Shown one piece after another: positions 17,517 to 25,592 of a stretch of 64,000 bases of DNA. Source of the DNA: Bifidobacterium sp. ESL0704 (lineage in GTDB: Bacteria > Actinomycetota > Actinomycetes > Actinomycetales > Bifidobacteriaceae). Numbering within the stretch: the stretch's first letter is position 1; each line of letters begins with the position of its first letter. A program made the position numbers and the translations under genes. Location: positions 868,001 through 932,000 of the forward strand of contig NZ_CP113929.1 of assembly GCF_029392075.1 (NCBI RefSeq), in the 5' to 3' direction. The notes below the pieces were generated by a model, which saw only the letters and a list, made by a program, of their open reading frames with translations, ran no database searches and was not told where the DNA came from.

Positions 17517-20500
17517 ATGTTCCTTGTTCCCGACCACGAGCTTTCACGCTGCGACCGTGTGCTGCAGCAACGCCTTGATCCCCATATCCATTCCGTTCTC
17601 TGCCACTGCACACTGCGAAGTGCCGCCAACCCGGGCGAGCCCGAGCCGTATCGGCAATTCCTCGACCGCGCCCGTTACGGGCAGGTCGATTTCAAGCCGT
17701 TTGCGGTTCCCGGGCTCTGGGGCACGACGTGGGGGACGACGTGGTTCGAAGTGAAGGGGCATATCGACCTTGCCGAGGCAAAGGGACGGAAAGTCGAGCT
17801 GGTCGCCGATCTTGGATGGCTCGATAATCGCGGTCCCGGTTTCCAATCCGAAGGTCTTGTCTACACGGCCGACGGCACGGCGATCAAAGCCGTGAACCCG
17901 CGCAATAGCTGGGTTCCGTTGATCGATACCGATGGCAGCAAACATGTCGATATCGACGCGAACGGCGATTTCGTCGTCTATCTCGAAGCCGCGGCGAACC
18001 CGTTTGTGGAAGGTCCGACGCCGTATTCGCCCACCCCGCTCGGCGAAGGCCCGACCGGCAAACCTGACGAGCCCTACACGCTGCGTCGGATGGACGTCTG
18101 TGTGTTCAATCAAGACCTGTACGACTATCACGCCGATCTCGAGGTCGTCTCGTCCCTGATCCGTCAGCTGAAGGACGACGATCCGCGTTACTGGCAGCTT
18201 GCCAAGGCGCTGCAGCGTTCGCTCAATATTTACGACGAACGTGACCTGGCAGGCACCGTGGCTCCGGCGCGTGCCGAACTCGCCGATGTCCTTTCGCGTC
18301 GTGCCACGCCGTCCAGCGTCAAGCACACCGCTGTCGCCCACGCGCATATCGATTCCGCATGGCTCTGGCCGGTGCGCGAGACCAGGCGCAAGGTGGCCCG
18401 GACCGTGGCCAACGTGCTGGCGATGATGGACGAGGACCCCGATTTCAAGTACGCGATGAGTTCGGCCCAGCAATACGCCTGGCTTGAACAGGAACACCCG
18501 GATCTCTTCAAACGCATGCAGTCGCGCATCAAAGAAGGCCGGTTCATCCCGGTCGGCGGCATGTGGGTCGAATCCGACGGCATGGTGCCGGCGGGGGAGT
18601 CCCTGATTCGCCAGATCACTTTCGGACAGCGTTACTATAAGGAGCATCTGGGAGTGGCCGCCAAAGGCGTATGGCTGCCCGACAGCTTCGGCTACACCGG
18701 CTCCTGGCCGCAGATCGCGCGTCGTGCCGGCTTCGAGTGGTTCTTGACGCAGAAGATCTCGTGGAACGACACCACCAAGTTCCCGCATCATTCCTTTATC
18801 TGGCAGGGCATCGACGGCACGGGCATCCTTACCCACTTCCCTCCGGCCGACACCTACGATTCACCGGTGGAAGTCAAGGATGTCATCTATTCGCAGAAGA
18901 ACTATCTCGACAAGGATCTTTCCGACCACGCCATCCTGCTCTACGGATTCGGCGACGGAGGCGGCGGTCCCACCCGCGAGATGAACAGCCGCATCCGACG
19001 CATGCGCGATCTCGAAGGCGTGCCGCAGATCGATTTTGGCACCCCCGATGAGCTCTATGGCAAGATTCGCCACGACATCGTCGACGATGCTCGAGGAGAG
19101 ACGCCGATCTATCGCGGCGAGCTTTACCTCGAGCTGCATCGGGCCACGTTGACCGCGCAACAAGACATGAAACGCGGCTGCCGGCAGGAGGAATCGGTGC
19201 TGCGCGTGGTCGAATACCTGTGTGCCGCCGCGAGCATCAAGAATCCGCGCTATGTCTATCCGCGTGAGCAGTTGGACAAGATCTGGCAAACGCTGCTTTT
19301 GAATCAGTTCCACGACATCCTGCCCGGCTCGGCGCTCGCATGGGCCGAACGTCAGGCCCGCGAGGAATACCAGCGTGATATCCGGGCGCTGTATGTCATC
19401 GCCGATCAGGCCGCGGCCGCGATTCACGAGGCTTGCCCGCAGCTGCCTGTGGTCCGTGACGCCGTCGTGCTGCCCGTAGAAGTCGGGTCCGAGGCACAGG
19501 CGAATTGGGCTGTTGTCTCCAGGTGCCGCGCACATGGCGTCGGTAACGTCTGGAAGGACCGTGTTGCGGACCTGCCCGCCGGCGACGTCCAGCTTGCTGC
19601 CGTAGCGAACGACGAGGTCGAGGATGTCGGTTCGTCATCGGCCATGACGCTCGAACGTCACGACGATGGCTCGGCCACGCTTTCCAATGGATTGCTCACC
19701 GTAACTGTCGAATCCGATGGCACGGTCTCCTCGATGGTTGACGAGCGTACCGGACGTGAGCTCGTTGCCGCCGGCGCCAGGTTGGGCCGCTACGAGCTGC
19801 TGCGCGATGAACCATATCAGTGGGACGCCTGGGATATCCATCGTGACGCTTTCCTGATGGCCAATGGCCTGGACGATTCCAAGCTGGTGGACGTCGCCAA
19901 GCGGGACTCCGACGGTGCTCTCGTGGCCACACTCAAGGCGCACGGTGCAGGCGTGGATATCGACACGCATGTCATTCTGCATGCCGGTGCCCGTAGCCTT
20001 GATTTCGAGGTCGGCGTCGACTGGCACACGCAGGAACGTTTCCTCAAGGTCGACCTGCCGCTTTCGCTCGATGTGCGTCATGCCCAGTACGAGGCACAGT
20101 ACGGCATGGTCGAACGCCCGGTGCAGAAGAACTCGCGCAGCGACGAGGCCAAGTTCGAAAGCTGCACCCACCGCTTCGTGCGCCTTGCCGAATCCGGTTA
20201 CGCCGCCGCCGTGGTCAACGCGACCACCTATGGCTCCGATGTCAGCCCGATCGGCAACGTCACCGGCGACAACACGGCTGCTTCGATCGATGCGGTGAGC
20301 GTTCCGAGTCGCGGCACCATGGTGCGTCTTTCGCTGCTTTCCGCTCCGCTGTACCCCGATCCGCACACCGACCAGGGCCATCATGAATTCGCATGGAGCG
20401 TGGTGGCCGACGCAAGTGTCGAGCGTACGCTGGCCGAGGCCTCGCGCCTTAATGCTCCGAGCTTCGCTGCAATTCCGGCCTTTGATTCGTTGGCGTCGAT

Positions 20501-20786
20501 TGATTGCGGCAAGGGCAGCATCGTGCTCGACTGGATGAAGATGGCCGATGACGGGAGCGGAGACCTGATCCTGCGTCTCTACGAGCCGGCAGGTGGCCAG
20601 GCGAGCGGTACGTTGCACGTGTGCGACGAGTTGGCCGAGGGCATGGTTTGCGAGGTCGGCGAGCTGGAGGACGGCGAATCATTGCCCGCCGATCTGCCCA
20701 GGGCCGTCGACGGGCAGGTGCCCGCGCAAGGCGCATGCTTGTCGTTCCAGTCTTTCGAGCAGGCGACGTTGCGCATCAGCAGGTGA
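17517..20786 (+). CDS. GH38 alpha-mannosidase (second of a tandem pair)
   Basis: This 1089-residue paralogue of the preceding gene shares long identical stretches around the active site. H275-A-H277-I-D279 and D389 in W-L-P-D-S-F-G are the zinc ligands and nucleophile, and Q-F-H-D-I-L-P-G is also kept. ATG 17517 is chosen because AAAGG lies 8 bases ahead and the N-terminus then aligns with the first paralogue; ATG 17514 is equally possible. The 112-base gap has no terminator, so the pair is probably one transcript. The region after about residue 650 diverges most, which hints at different linkage preference. It is terminated by the hairpin at 20815-20848. Confidence 0.93.
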   Translation: MFLVPDHELSRCDRVLQQRLDPHIHSVLCHCTLRSAANPGEPEPYRQFLDRARYGQVDFKPFAVPGLWGTTWGTTWFEVKGHIDLAEAKGRKVELVADLGWLDNRGPGFQSEGLVYTADGTAIKAVNPRNSWVPLIDTDGSKHVDIDANGDFVVYLEAAANPFVEGPTPYSPTPLGEGPTGKPDEPYTLRRMDVCVFNQDLYDYHADLEVVSSLIRQLKDDDPRYWQLAKALQRSLNIYDERDLAGTVAPARAELADVLSRRATPSSVKHTAVAHAHIDSAWLWPVRETRRKVARTVANVLAMMDEDPDFKYAMSSAQQYAWLEQEHPDLFKRMQSRIKEGRFIPVGGMWVESDGMVPAGESLIRQITFGQRYYKEHLGVAAKGVWLPDSFGYTGSWPQIARRAGFEWFLTQKISWNDTTKFPHHSFIWQGIDGTGILTHFPPADTYDSPVEVKDVIYSQKNYLDKDLSDHAILLYGFGDGGGGPTREMNSRIRRMRDLEGVPQIDFGTPDELYGKIRHDIVDDARGETPIYRGELYLELHRATLTAQQDMKRGCRQEESVLRVVEYLCAAASIKNPRYVYPREQLDKIWQTLLLNQFHDILPGSALAWAERQAREEYQRDIRALYVIADQAAAAIHEACPQLPVVRDAVVLPVEVGSEAQANWAVVSRCRAHGVGNVWKDRVADLPAGDVQLAAVANDEVEDVGSSSAMTLERHDDGSATLSNGLLTVTVESDGTVSSMVDERTGRELVAAGARLGRYELLRDEPYQWDAWDIHRDAFLMANGLDDSKLVDVAKRDSDGALVATLKAHGAGVDIDTHVILHAGARSLDFEVGVDWHTQERFLKVDLPLSLDVRHAQYEAQYGMVERPVQKNSRSDEAKFESCTHRFVRLAESGYAAAVVNATTYGSDVSPIGNVTGDNTAASIDAVSVPSRGTMVRLSLLSAPLYPDPHTDQGHHEFAWSVVADASVERTLAEASRLNAPSFAAIPAFDSLASIDCGKGSIVLDWMKMADDGSGDLILRLYEPAGGQASGTLHVCDELAEGMVCEVGELEDGESLPADLPRAVDGQVPAQGACLSFQSFEQATLRISR

Positions 20787-20814
20787 GCGGTCGCAACGAT
20801 GCGTTGCCGGTGAA

Positions 20815-20848
20815 TGGGGATATGCCGAAATCATTCGGTATATCCCCA
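20815..20848 (+). terminator. Terminator of the GH38 operon
   Basis: TGGGGATATGCCGAA and TTCGGTATATCCCCA pair over 15 bases (one G-U) around the loop ATCA, 29 bases past the stop. Confidence 0.75.
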
Positions 20849-20858
20849 TAGCATTCAT

Positions 20859-20876
20859 ACCAAAAGCGTTTTAGTC
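20859..20876. promoter_or_regulatory. Upstream auxiliary LacI-type operator
   Basis: ACCAAAAGCGTTTTAGTC matches the 14122 site at 16 of 18 positions. Its centre is 97 bp upstream of the operator at 20956-20973, a spacing similar to lac O1-O3 (92 bp), so repression by looping is plausible. Confidence 0.65.
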
Positions 20877-20923
20877 ATAGGAAAGCCGATTTACTAGTTC
20901 GACACGGTCTAAAATCGTTTGAA

Positions 20924-20953
20924 TTGACAAATATGCGAAATAAAAGATAGAAT
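20924..20953 (+). promoter_or_regulatory. Promoter of the glycan transporter operon
   Basis: A consensus -35 TTGACA (20924-20929) and a -10 TAGAAT (20948-20953) are separated by 18 bases. Transcription would start within the operator that follows immediately. Confidence 0.75.
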
Positions 20954-20955
20954 TA

Positions 20956-20973
20956 AACTAAAGCGTTTTAGTT
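20956..20973. promoter_or_regulatory. Main LacI-type operator of the transporter operon
   Basis: AACTAAAGCGTTTTAGTT is the best-conserved copy in the window. It begins 3 bases after the -10 box and would cover the transcription start. Confidence 0.8.
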
Positions 20974-21035
20974 AACATACTGAGACGCCGGTGTTCTTTC
21001 CAAAGTTGGAGAGAGCGAAAAGAAAGGAAAAGCAG

Positions 21036-22325
21036 ATGTTTTCTCTGAAGAAGACCATCGCCATCACCGCTGCCGCAGCCACGTTGTTCTCTGTCGCGGC
21101 CTGCGGAGGACAGTCCGATAGCAAGGATGCGAACGGAAAGACCGAGGTTTCTTTCCAGACATGGAACCTCAAGAACGACAAGTACACGCCGTATTTCAAG
21201 TCGTTGATCGCCAGTTATGAGAAGGCCAACCCCGATGTCACCATCAAGTGGATCGATCAGCCTTCCGATAACTATGAACAGAAGCTCTCCGCCGATGCGG
21301 CAGCCAACTCGTTGCCCGATATCATCGATGCGGGCCCATCGCTGATGTACGGCCTCGCCAAGGCCGGTGCCCTGCTCAATCTGAGCAAGGAGGATTCGGC
21401 GGCCCAGAAGAATTTCTATCCCGGCGCATGGGATGCCGTCACCTTCAAGGGCAATGGCGTTGAGACCGGTGCCTATGGCTATCCTTGGTATGTCAATGAC
21501 GGCCCTATGTATTACAACACTCAGCTGATGCAGCAGTGCGGACTCGATCCGAACAAGCTGCCCACAACCTGGGACGATTATTTCGGCCAGGCCGACACGA
21601 TGGTCAAGAGCGGGTGCGGTGCCTATATGTCCACCATGCTCGGCGGTGCGGTCGATGACTATGCCTCCCATGGCGTCAAGATCATGAACAAGGACCACAC
21701 CAAGTACACGTTCAACACCGACAAGGCCGTTGAGCATCTGCAGAAGTTCGTCGACCTGTACAAGAACAAGGGCATTCCTTCCGAAGCGCTCAGCGCGCAG
21801 TGGTCGCAGCAGGGCGAGTTCTTCCAGAAGGGTTCCATCATCGCGATGGGCGGCAGCGCCTATCAGGTGGCCGATTTCAAGCAGAATTCCCCGGACCTGG
21901 TCAAGCACCTCGCGGTCGGCCCGAAGATCACCGACGAAGGCCGTTCCGCCACGGTCTCCTATGAGATGCTCGCGGTAAGCTCCCAGACCAAGCACAAGCA
22001 GGCCGCCATGAAGTTCGCGCAGTTCGTGACCAACAAGAAGAACCAGCTCGAGTTCGCCAAGAAGTCCAGCACGTTCCCGTCCAGCAAGGGCGGCCTTGAA
22101 GATCCGTACTACACCAAGCTCGACACCAGCACTCTGGAAGGCAAGGCCCTCTCGATCACGCTGAAAGAGGTCAAGGACGGCTATTCCTGCCGTCCAGCCG
22201 AGTTCACCGACGCCAATGGCAAGGTCTATCTTCAGCAGCAGGCGGCTCTCGCCCTGCAAGGCAAGCAGACCGCCAAGCAGGCGCTGGACAAGTCTGTCAA
22301 GTACGCTGACGAGAAGTTGAAGTAA
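21036..22325 (+). CDS. Sugar ABC transporter substrate-binding lipoprotein
   Basis: This 429-residue family 1 extracellular solute-binding protein begins with a lipoprotein signal ending in S-V-A-A-C23, so it is tethered to the membrane. The fold has the usual Q-T-W-N start strand, W-D-D-Y, G-x-Y and Y-x-x-N features of oligosaccharide binders. ATG 21036 is preceded by AAAGGAAA; the longer frame from 20991 runs into the operator region. It should capture glycans released by the GH85 and GH18 enzymes. Two permease genes follow directly. No ATPase gene is nearby, so a shared MsiK-type ATPase elsewhere is expected. Confidence 0.92.
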   Translation: MFSLKKTIAITAAAATLFSVAACGGQSDSKDANGKTEVSFQTWNLKNDKYTPYFKSLIASYEKANPDVTIKWIDQPSDNYEQKLSADAAANSLPDIIDAGPSLMYGLAKAGALLNLSKEDSAAQKNFYPGAWDAVTFKGNGVETGAYGYPWYVNDGPMYYNTQLMQQCGLDPNKLPTTWDDYFGQADTMVKSGCGAYMSTMLGGAVDDYASHGVKIMNKDHTKYTFNTDKAVEHLQKFVDLYKNKGIPSEALSAQWSQQGEFFQKGSIIAMGGSAYQVADFKQNSPDLVKHLAVGPKITDEGRSATVSYEMLAVSSQTKHKQAAMKFAQFVTNKKNQLEFAKKSSTFPSSKGGLEDPYYTKLDTSTLEGKALSITLKEVKDGYSCRPAEFTDANGKVYLQQQAALALQGKQTAKQALDKSVKYADEKLK

Positions 22326-22326
22326 C

Positions 22327-23319
22327 ATGACGGACGTCGATATCATCTCTGTTGAGCCGGAGGCTTCAGCCTCCGGCTCGGCCGGGCCCCGGCAGCATGC
22401 CAAGGGCGGGCAAGCGGCAAAGAGGAAGCCTCGTTCCGGTCGTTCCTCATTGACCACCAAGCTTGCCCCGTATCTCTTCGTACTTCCGGCCTTTCTTGTT
22501 GTTTTCATCTTTGTCGTGCTTGCGGCCCTCAACACGTTCCGGTTGGCGTTTACCGACTCGACGTTGCTCAGGCCGGGCAAGTTCATCGGTTTGCAGAATT
22601 TCGTCGCGATATTCCATGACGAGTACTTCCTGACGGCATTGCTCAACTCCTCGCTTTATGTGGTGTGCGTCGTGCCGTTCATGGTCATCCTTCCCCTCAT
22701 CCTCGCTAATCTCGTTCGCGGCAATTCAAGGATCATGGGATTCTTCCGCACCTCCTTCTACACGCCTGTGGTGATGAGCGCGGTGGTCGTCGGCATGATC
22801 TGGACCAATCTTCTGGACTCCAAGGGTCTGATCAACTCGCTGTTGCAGACCTTCCACCTGATCAAGACGCCGATTCCGTTTTTGACCGACCGCTGGCTGA
22901 TCCTCTTCTCTTCGATGTTCGTCACGATCTGGCTGGGCCTTGGCTATTACATGGTCATCTACATGACGGCCCTTGCCAACATCGATGATTCCCTCTATGA
23001 AGCGGCCTCGCTCGACGGAGCCGGACCGGTGCGCCAGTTCATCTCGGTGACCATGCCGGGCGTGCGCTCGACGATCGTGCTGATCATGATGCTTTCCACC
23101 ATTGCGGCGTTCCGTGTGTTCAACGAAATCTACGTGTTGACCAACGGCACGGCGGGGCCGGGCGGCGAGGACATCACGATGTCGATGCTCATTCAGCAGC
23201 AGGGCACCGGGATCCAGGCCCGTACCGGCTATGCCAGCGCGTTGTCGCTGATCGTGCTGGTCGTGGTCGGCGCCATGCTGATCATTCAGCAGATTATCCA
23301 GAGCAGGGGGCAGGACTGA
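22327..23319 (+). CDS. ABC sugar permease (MalF type)
   Basis: This 330-residue inner-membrane protein has a charged N-terminal tail of about 45 residues and six predicted membrane spans. The EAA loop that contacts the ATPase is visible as E-A-A-S-L-D-G-A-G near residue 224. It starts 1 base after the binding-protein stop and shares one base with the next gene, so the three genes are one transcript. It forms the import channel with the following permease. Confidence 0.92.
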   Translation: MTDVDIISVEPEASASGSAGPRQHAKGGQAAKRKPRSGRSSLTTKLAPYLFVLPAFLVVFIFVVLAALNTFRLAFTDSTLLRPGKFIGLQNFVAIFHDEYFLTALLNSSLYVVCVVPFMVILPLILANLVRGNSRIMGFFRTSFYTPVVMSAVVVGMIWTNLLDSKGLINSLLQTFHLIKTPIPFLTDRWLILFSSMFVTIWLGLGYYMVIYMTALANIDDSLYEAASLDGAGPVRQFISVTMPGVRSTIVLIMMLSTIAAFRVFNEIYVLTNGTAGPGGEDITMSMLIQQQGTGIQARTGYASALSLIVLVVVGAMLIIQQIIQSRGQD

Positions 23320-24158
23320 TGCAGAAGAATCATAAAAGGATTACCGCAGGCAAGGTCGGGCAGTATGTGGTGCTCGTCCTGGTCTTCATCCTGCTGGTCG
23401 GCCCGTTCGTCTGGGAGCTCTCGCTTTCGCTGAAGGGCCCCAAGGACAACGTCTACGCCGTGCCTCCCTATGTCATACCCAAGGATTTCACGCTGCAGAA
23501 TTACGTCCACGTATTCCAGCAGGTGCCGGTGTTCCATTACATGTGGAACACCATCATCGTCGCCATCATCTCCATCGCGGGCAATGTCATCTTCTCCACG
23601 ATGGCGGGCTACGCGCTGGGCCGATTGAAATGGCATGGCAGGAATGCCGTGTTCACCCTGTTCATGGCTACTATGGTCATCCCGGTCGAAGGCGTGATCA
23701 TCTCGCAGTTCCTGATCATGCGCAGCATCCATCTGCAGAATACCCTGCTGGCCGTCGCGCTGCCGGGAATGTGCGGTGCCATCAACATCCTGCTGATGAC
23801 CAACGCGTTCAAGGCCATCCCCAAGGAGCTTGAGGAGGCCGCGCAGGTGGACGGCGCCAATCTGTGGCAGCAGTTCTTCAACATCTGCGTCCCACAGGTC
23901 AAGGGCACGATGACGGTGGTCGGCATCTTCGCCTTTGTCGGTGCGTGGAACGACTTCCTTTGGCCGTTGATCGTGATCTCGGACGAGAAGAACTACACGC
24001 TGACATTGGGCATGAACAGGCTCAAGGGCATGTTCGTCTCCGACCCGAGGCTCATCGCCGCCGGTGCTCTGGTGTCGTTGATTCCGATTCTTATATTCTT
24101 CGCCTGCTTCCAGCGCTACTTCTTCCAAGGTCTGGAACAGGGCGGCATCAAGGAGTGA
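23319..24158 (+). CDS. ABC sugar permease (MalG type)
   Basis: The 279-residue partner permease has six hydrophobic segments and the EAA loop E-E-A-A-Q-V-D-G-A-N near residue 175. It overlaps the MalF-type gene by one base. The membrane half of the glycan importer is thus complete, with the ATPase lacking here. The GH5 gene follows within 8 bases. Confidence 0.92.
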   Translation: MQKNHKRITAGKVGQYVVLVLVFILLVGPFVWELSLSLKGPKDNVYAVPPYVIPKDFTLQNYVHVFQQVPVFHYMWNTIIVAIISIAGNVIFSTMAGYALGRLKWHGRNAVFTLFMATMVIPVEGVIISQFLIMRSIHLQNTLLAVALPGMCGAINILLMTNAFKAIPKELEEAAQVDGANLWQQFFNICVPQVKGTMTVVGIFAFVGAWNDFLWPLIVISDEKNYTLTLGMNRLKGMFVSDPRLIAAGALVSLIPILIFFACFQRYFFQGLEQGGIKE

Positions 24159-24165
24159 AGCAGTG

Positions 24166-25461
24166 ATGAGATTTGGCGTCAACTACACGCCCTCCCACGG
24201 ATGGTTCCATGCATGGCTCCATCCGGATTGGGACAGCGTCAAGTGTGATCTGGACGCGATAGCGGCAATCGGGATGGACCATGTCCGGCTGTTCCCGCTC
24301 TGGCCGGTGTTGCAGCCCAACCGCACATGGATCAATCAGGACGGCATCGAGGATGTCAGGCATATGGCGTCTTTGGCCTCCGAACGGGGACTTGATGTCT
24401 ATTCGGATGTTCTGCAGGGTCATTTGTCGAGTTTCGATTTCGTGCCTTCCTGGCTGGTCTCATGGCACGAGACCAGCATGTTCAGCGACGTGGATGCGAT
24501 TGAGGCGCAGAGCAGGCTTGTCGAGACCCTCTACGACGCGCTTGCGACCGTACCTCGTTTCAAAGGATTGAACGTAGGCAACGAATGCAACCAATTCGCC
24601 GACAGGGTCCATCCTCGTCGCATGGCTTCGACCAGCGAGGAAGCGCAGCGATGGCTGAACGCCTTGCTCACTCCTATCGAGGAGAAGGCGCGCGCCAATC
24701 ACCATGTGCTGCTGCACAGCGAGAACGATGCTGTCTGGTACCAGGACGGTCATCCGTTCCTGCCTCGCTACGCATCCAACATCGGTGATGTGACGGCCAT
24801 CCACTCCTGGGTTTTCAACGGTACCGCGCAGAAATACGGTGCCCTAAGCGATACGGGAACCCGGCATGCGGAATATCTGGTGGAGCTTTCCAAGGCCTTT
24901 GCCGACCAGCCGCACCATCCTGTCTGGCTGCAGGAGATCGGGGCCCCGCAGAATGTCATCGAAGTCAACGACACGCCGGAATTCTGTGTCAGGACCGTCG
25001 AACATGCGATGGATTGCACCGACCTGTATGGGGTCACCTGGTGGTGTTCGCACGATGTGTCGTCGGCGATGTCCGATTTCCCGCCCTTCGAACATGATCT
25101 GGGTCTTTTCGATGAGCAGGGCAAGCTCAAACCCATCGGCAGGCAATACTCGCGTCTGGCCCAGCAATACCGTGAGCGTCACGAACCGCCGACGCGATCG
25201 ACGGCCATCGTGATCGAGTGCGGCGAGGACGGCAATCCTGTCATGCGCTCCGCCTGCGCTCCCGGAGGCTCCGTCTTCGACAAGTGGATGGCGCTGAGCG
25301 CGAAGGGTGAGCGTCCGGCGTTGGTGACCTCGCAGGCCGCGTCCGACGCCCATCGCCTCGCTCAACTGGGCATCGATAGGTGCCTGAAGGTGCCGATGGC
25401 CGCAGGCGACGCCTACAGCGCGGTGTCGGATCCCTCGTTGGAAGAGGCCATGGCTTCCTGA
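24166..25461 (+). CDS. GH5 (subfamily 18-like) beta-mannosidase, cytosolic
   Basis: This 431-residue (beta/alpha)8 enzyme without signal peptide starts R-F-G-V-N-Y-T-P-S-H-G-W-F. E140 in N-V-G-N-E is the acid/base and E257 in W-L-Q-E-I-G is the nucleophile, as in clan GH-A. Bifidobacterial GH5_18 enzymes are known to split Man-beta-1,4-GlcNAc, the disaccharide left after alpha-mannosidases act on ENGase-released N-glycans, and the operon position supports that role. AAGGAG lies 7 bases before GTG 24163 and 10 before ATG 24166; I chose ATG. The gene belongs to the transporter operon. Confidence 0.85.
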   Translation: MRFGVNYTPSHGWFHAWLHPDWDSVKCDLDAIAAIGMDHVRLFPLWPVLQPNRTWINQDGIEDVRHMASLASERGLDVYSDVLQGHLSSFDFVPSWLVSWHETSMFSDVDAIEAQSRLVETLYDALATVPRFKGLNVGNECNQFADRVHPRRMASTSEEAQRWLNALLTPIEEKARANHHVLLHSENDAVWYQDGHPFLPRYASNIGDVTAIHSWVFNGTAQKYGALSDTGTRHAEYLVELSKAFADQPHHPVWLQEIGAPQNVIEVNDTPEFCVRTVEHAMDCTDLYGVTWWCSHDVSSAMSDFPPFEHDLGLFDEQGKLKPIGRQYSRLAQQYRERHEPPTRSTAIVIECGEDGNPVMRSACAPGGSVFDKWMALSAKGERPALVTSQAASDAHRLAQLGIDRCLKVPMAAGDAYSAVSDPSLEEAMAS

Positions 25462-25470
25462 AAAGGAGTG

Positions 25471-25523
25471 CCAGGCAGTTGACGGGAACGGTTCGGTTAT
25501 GCCGTTTCCCGCCAATTGCCTGG
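25471..25523 (+). terminator. Hairpin between the GH5 and GH3 genes
   Basis: A long stem, CCAGGCAGTTG paired with CAATTGCCTGG, continues inward through CGGGAA/TTCCCG with one G-U and one mismatch. A second stem, ATCGGCGA / TCGCCGAT (25525-25567), lies just downstream. Together they could terminate or attenuate transcription into the GH3 gene. Confidence 0.55.
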
Positions 25524-25592
25524 TATCGGCGACTTTCGGCTGTCGCGTGAAATAGGATATCGCCGATCTGGATGATCGCAAGGTGGGGAACA

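Noticed and set aside
20958..22646. A 562-codon minus-strand frame opposite the binding-protein gene
   Set aside because: It is antisense to a lipoprotein with a clear lipobox and overlaps its promoter and operator.
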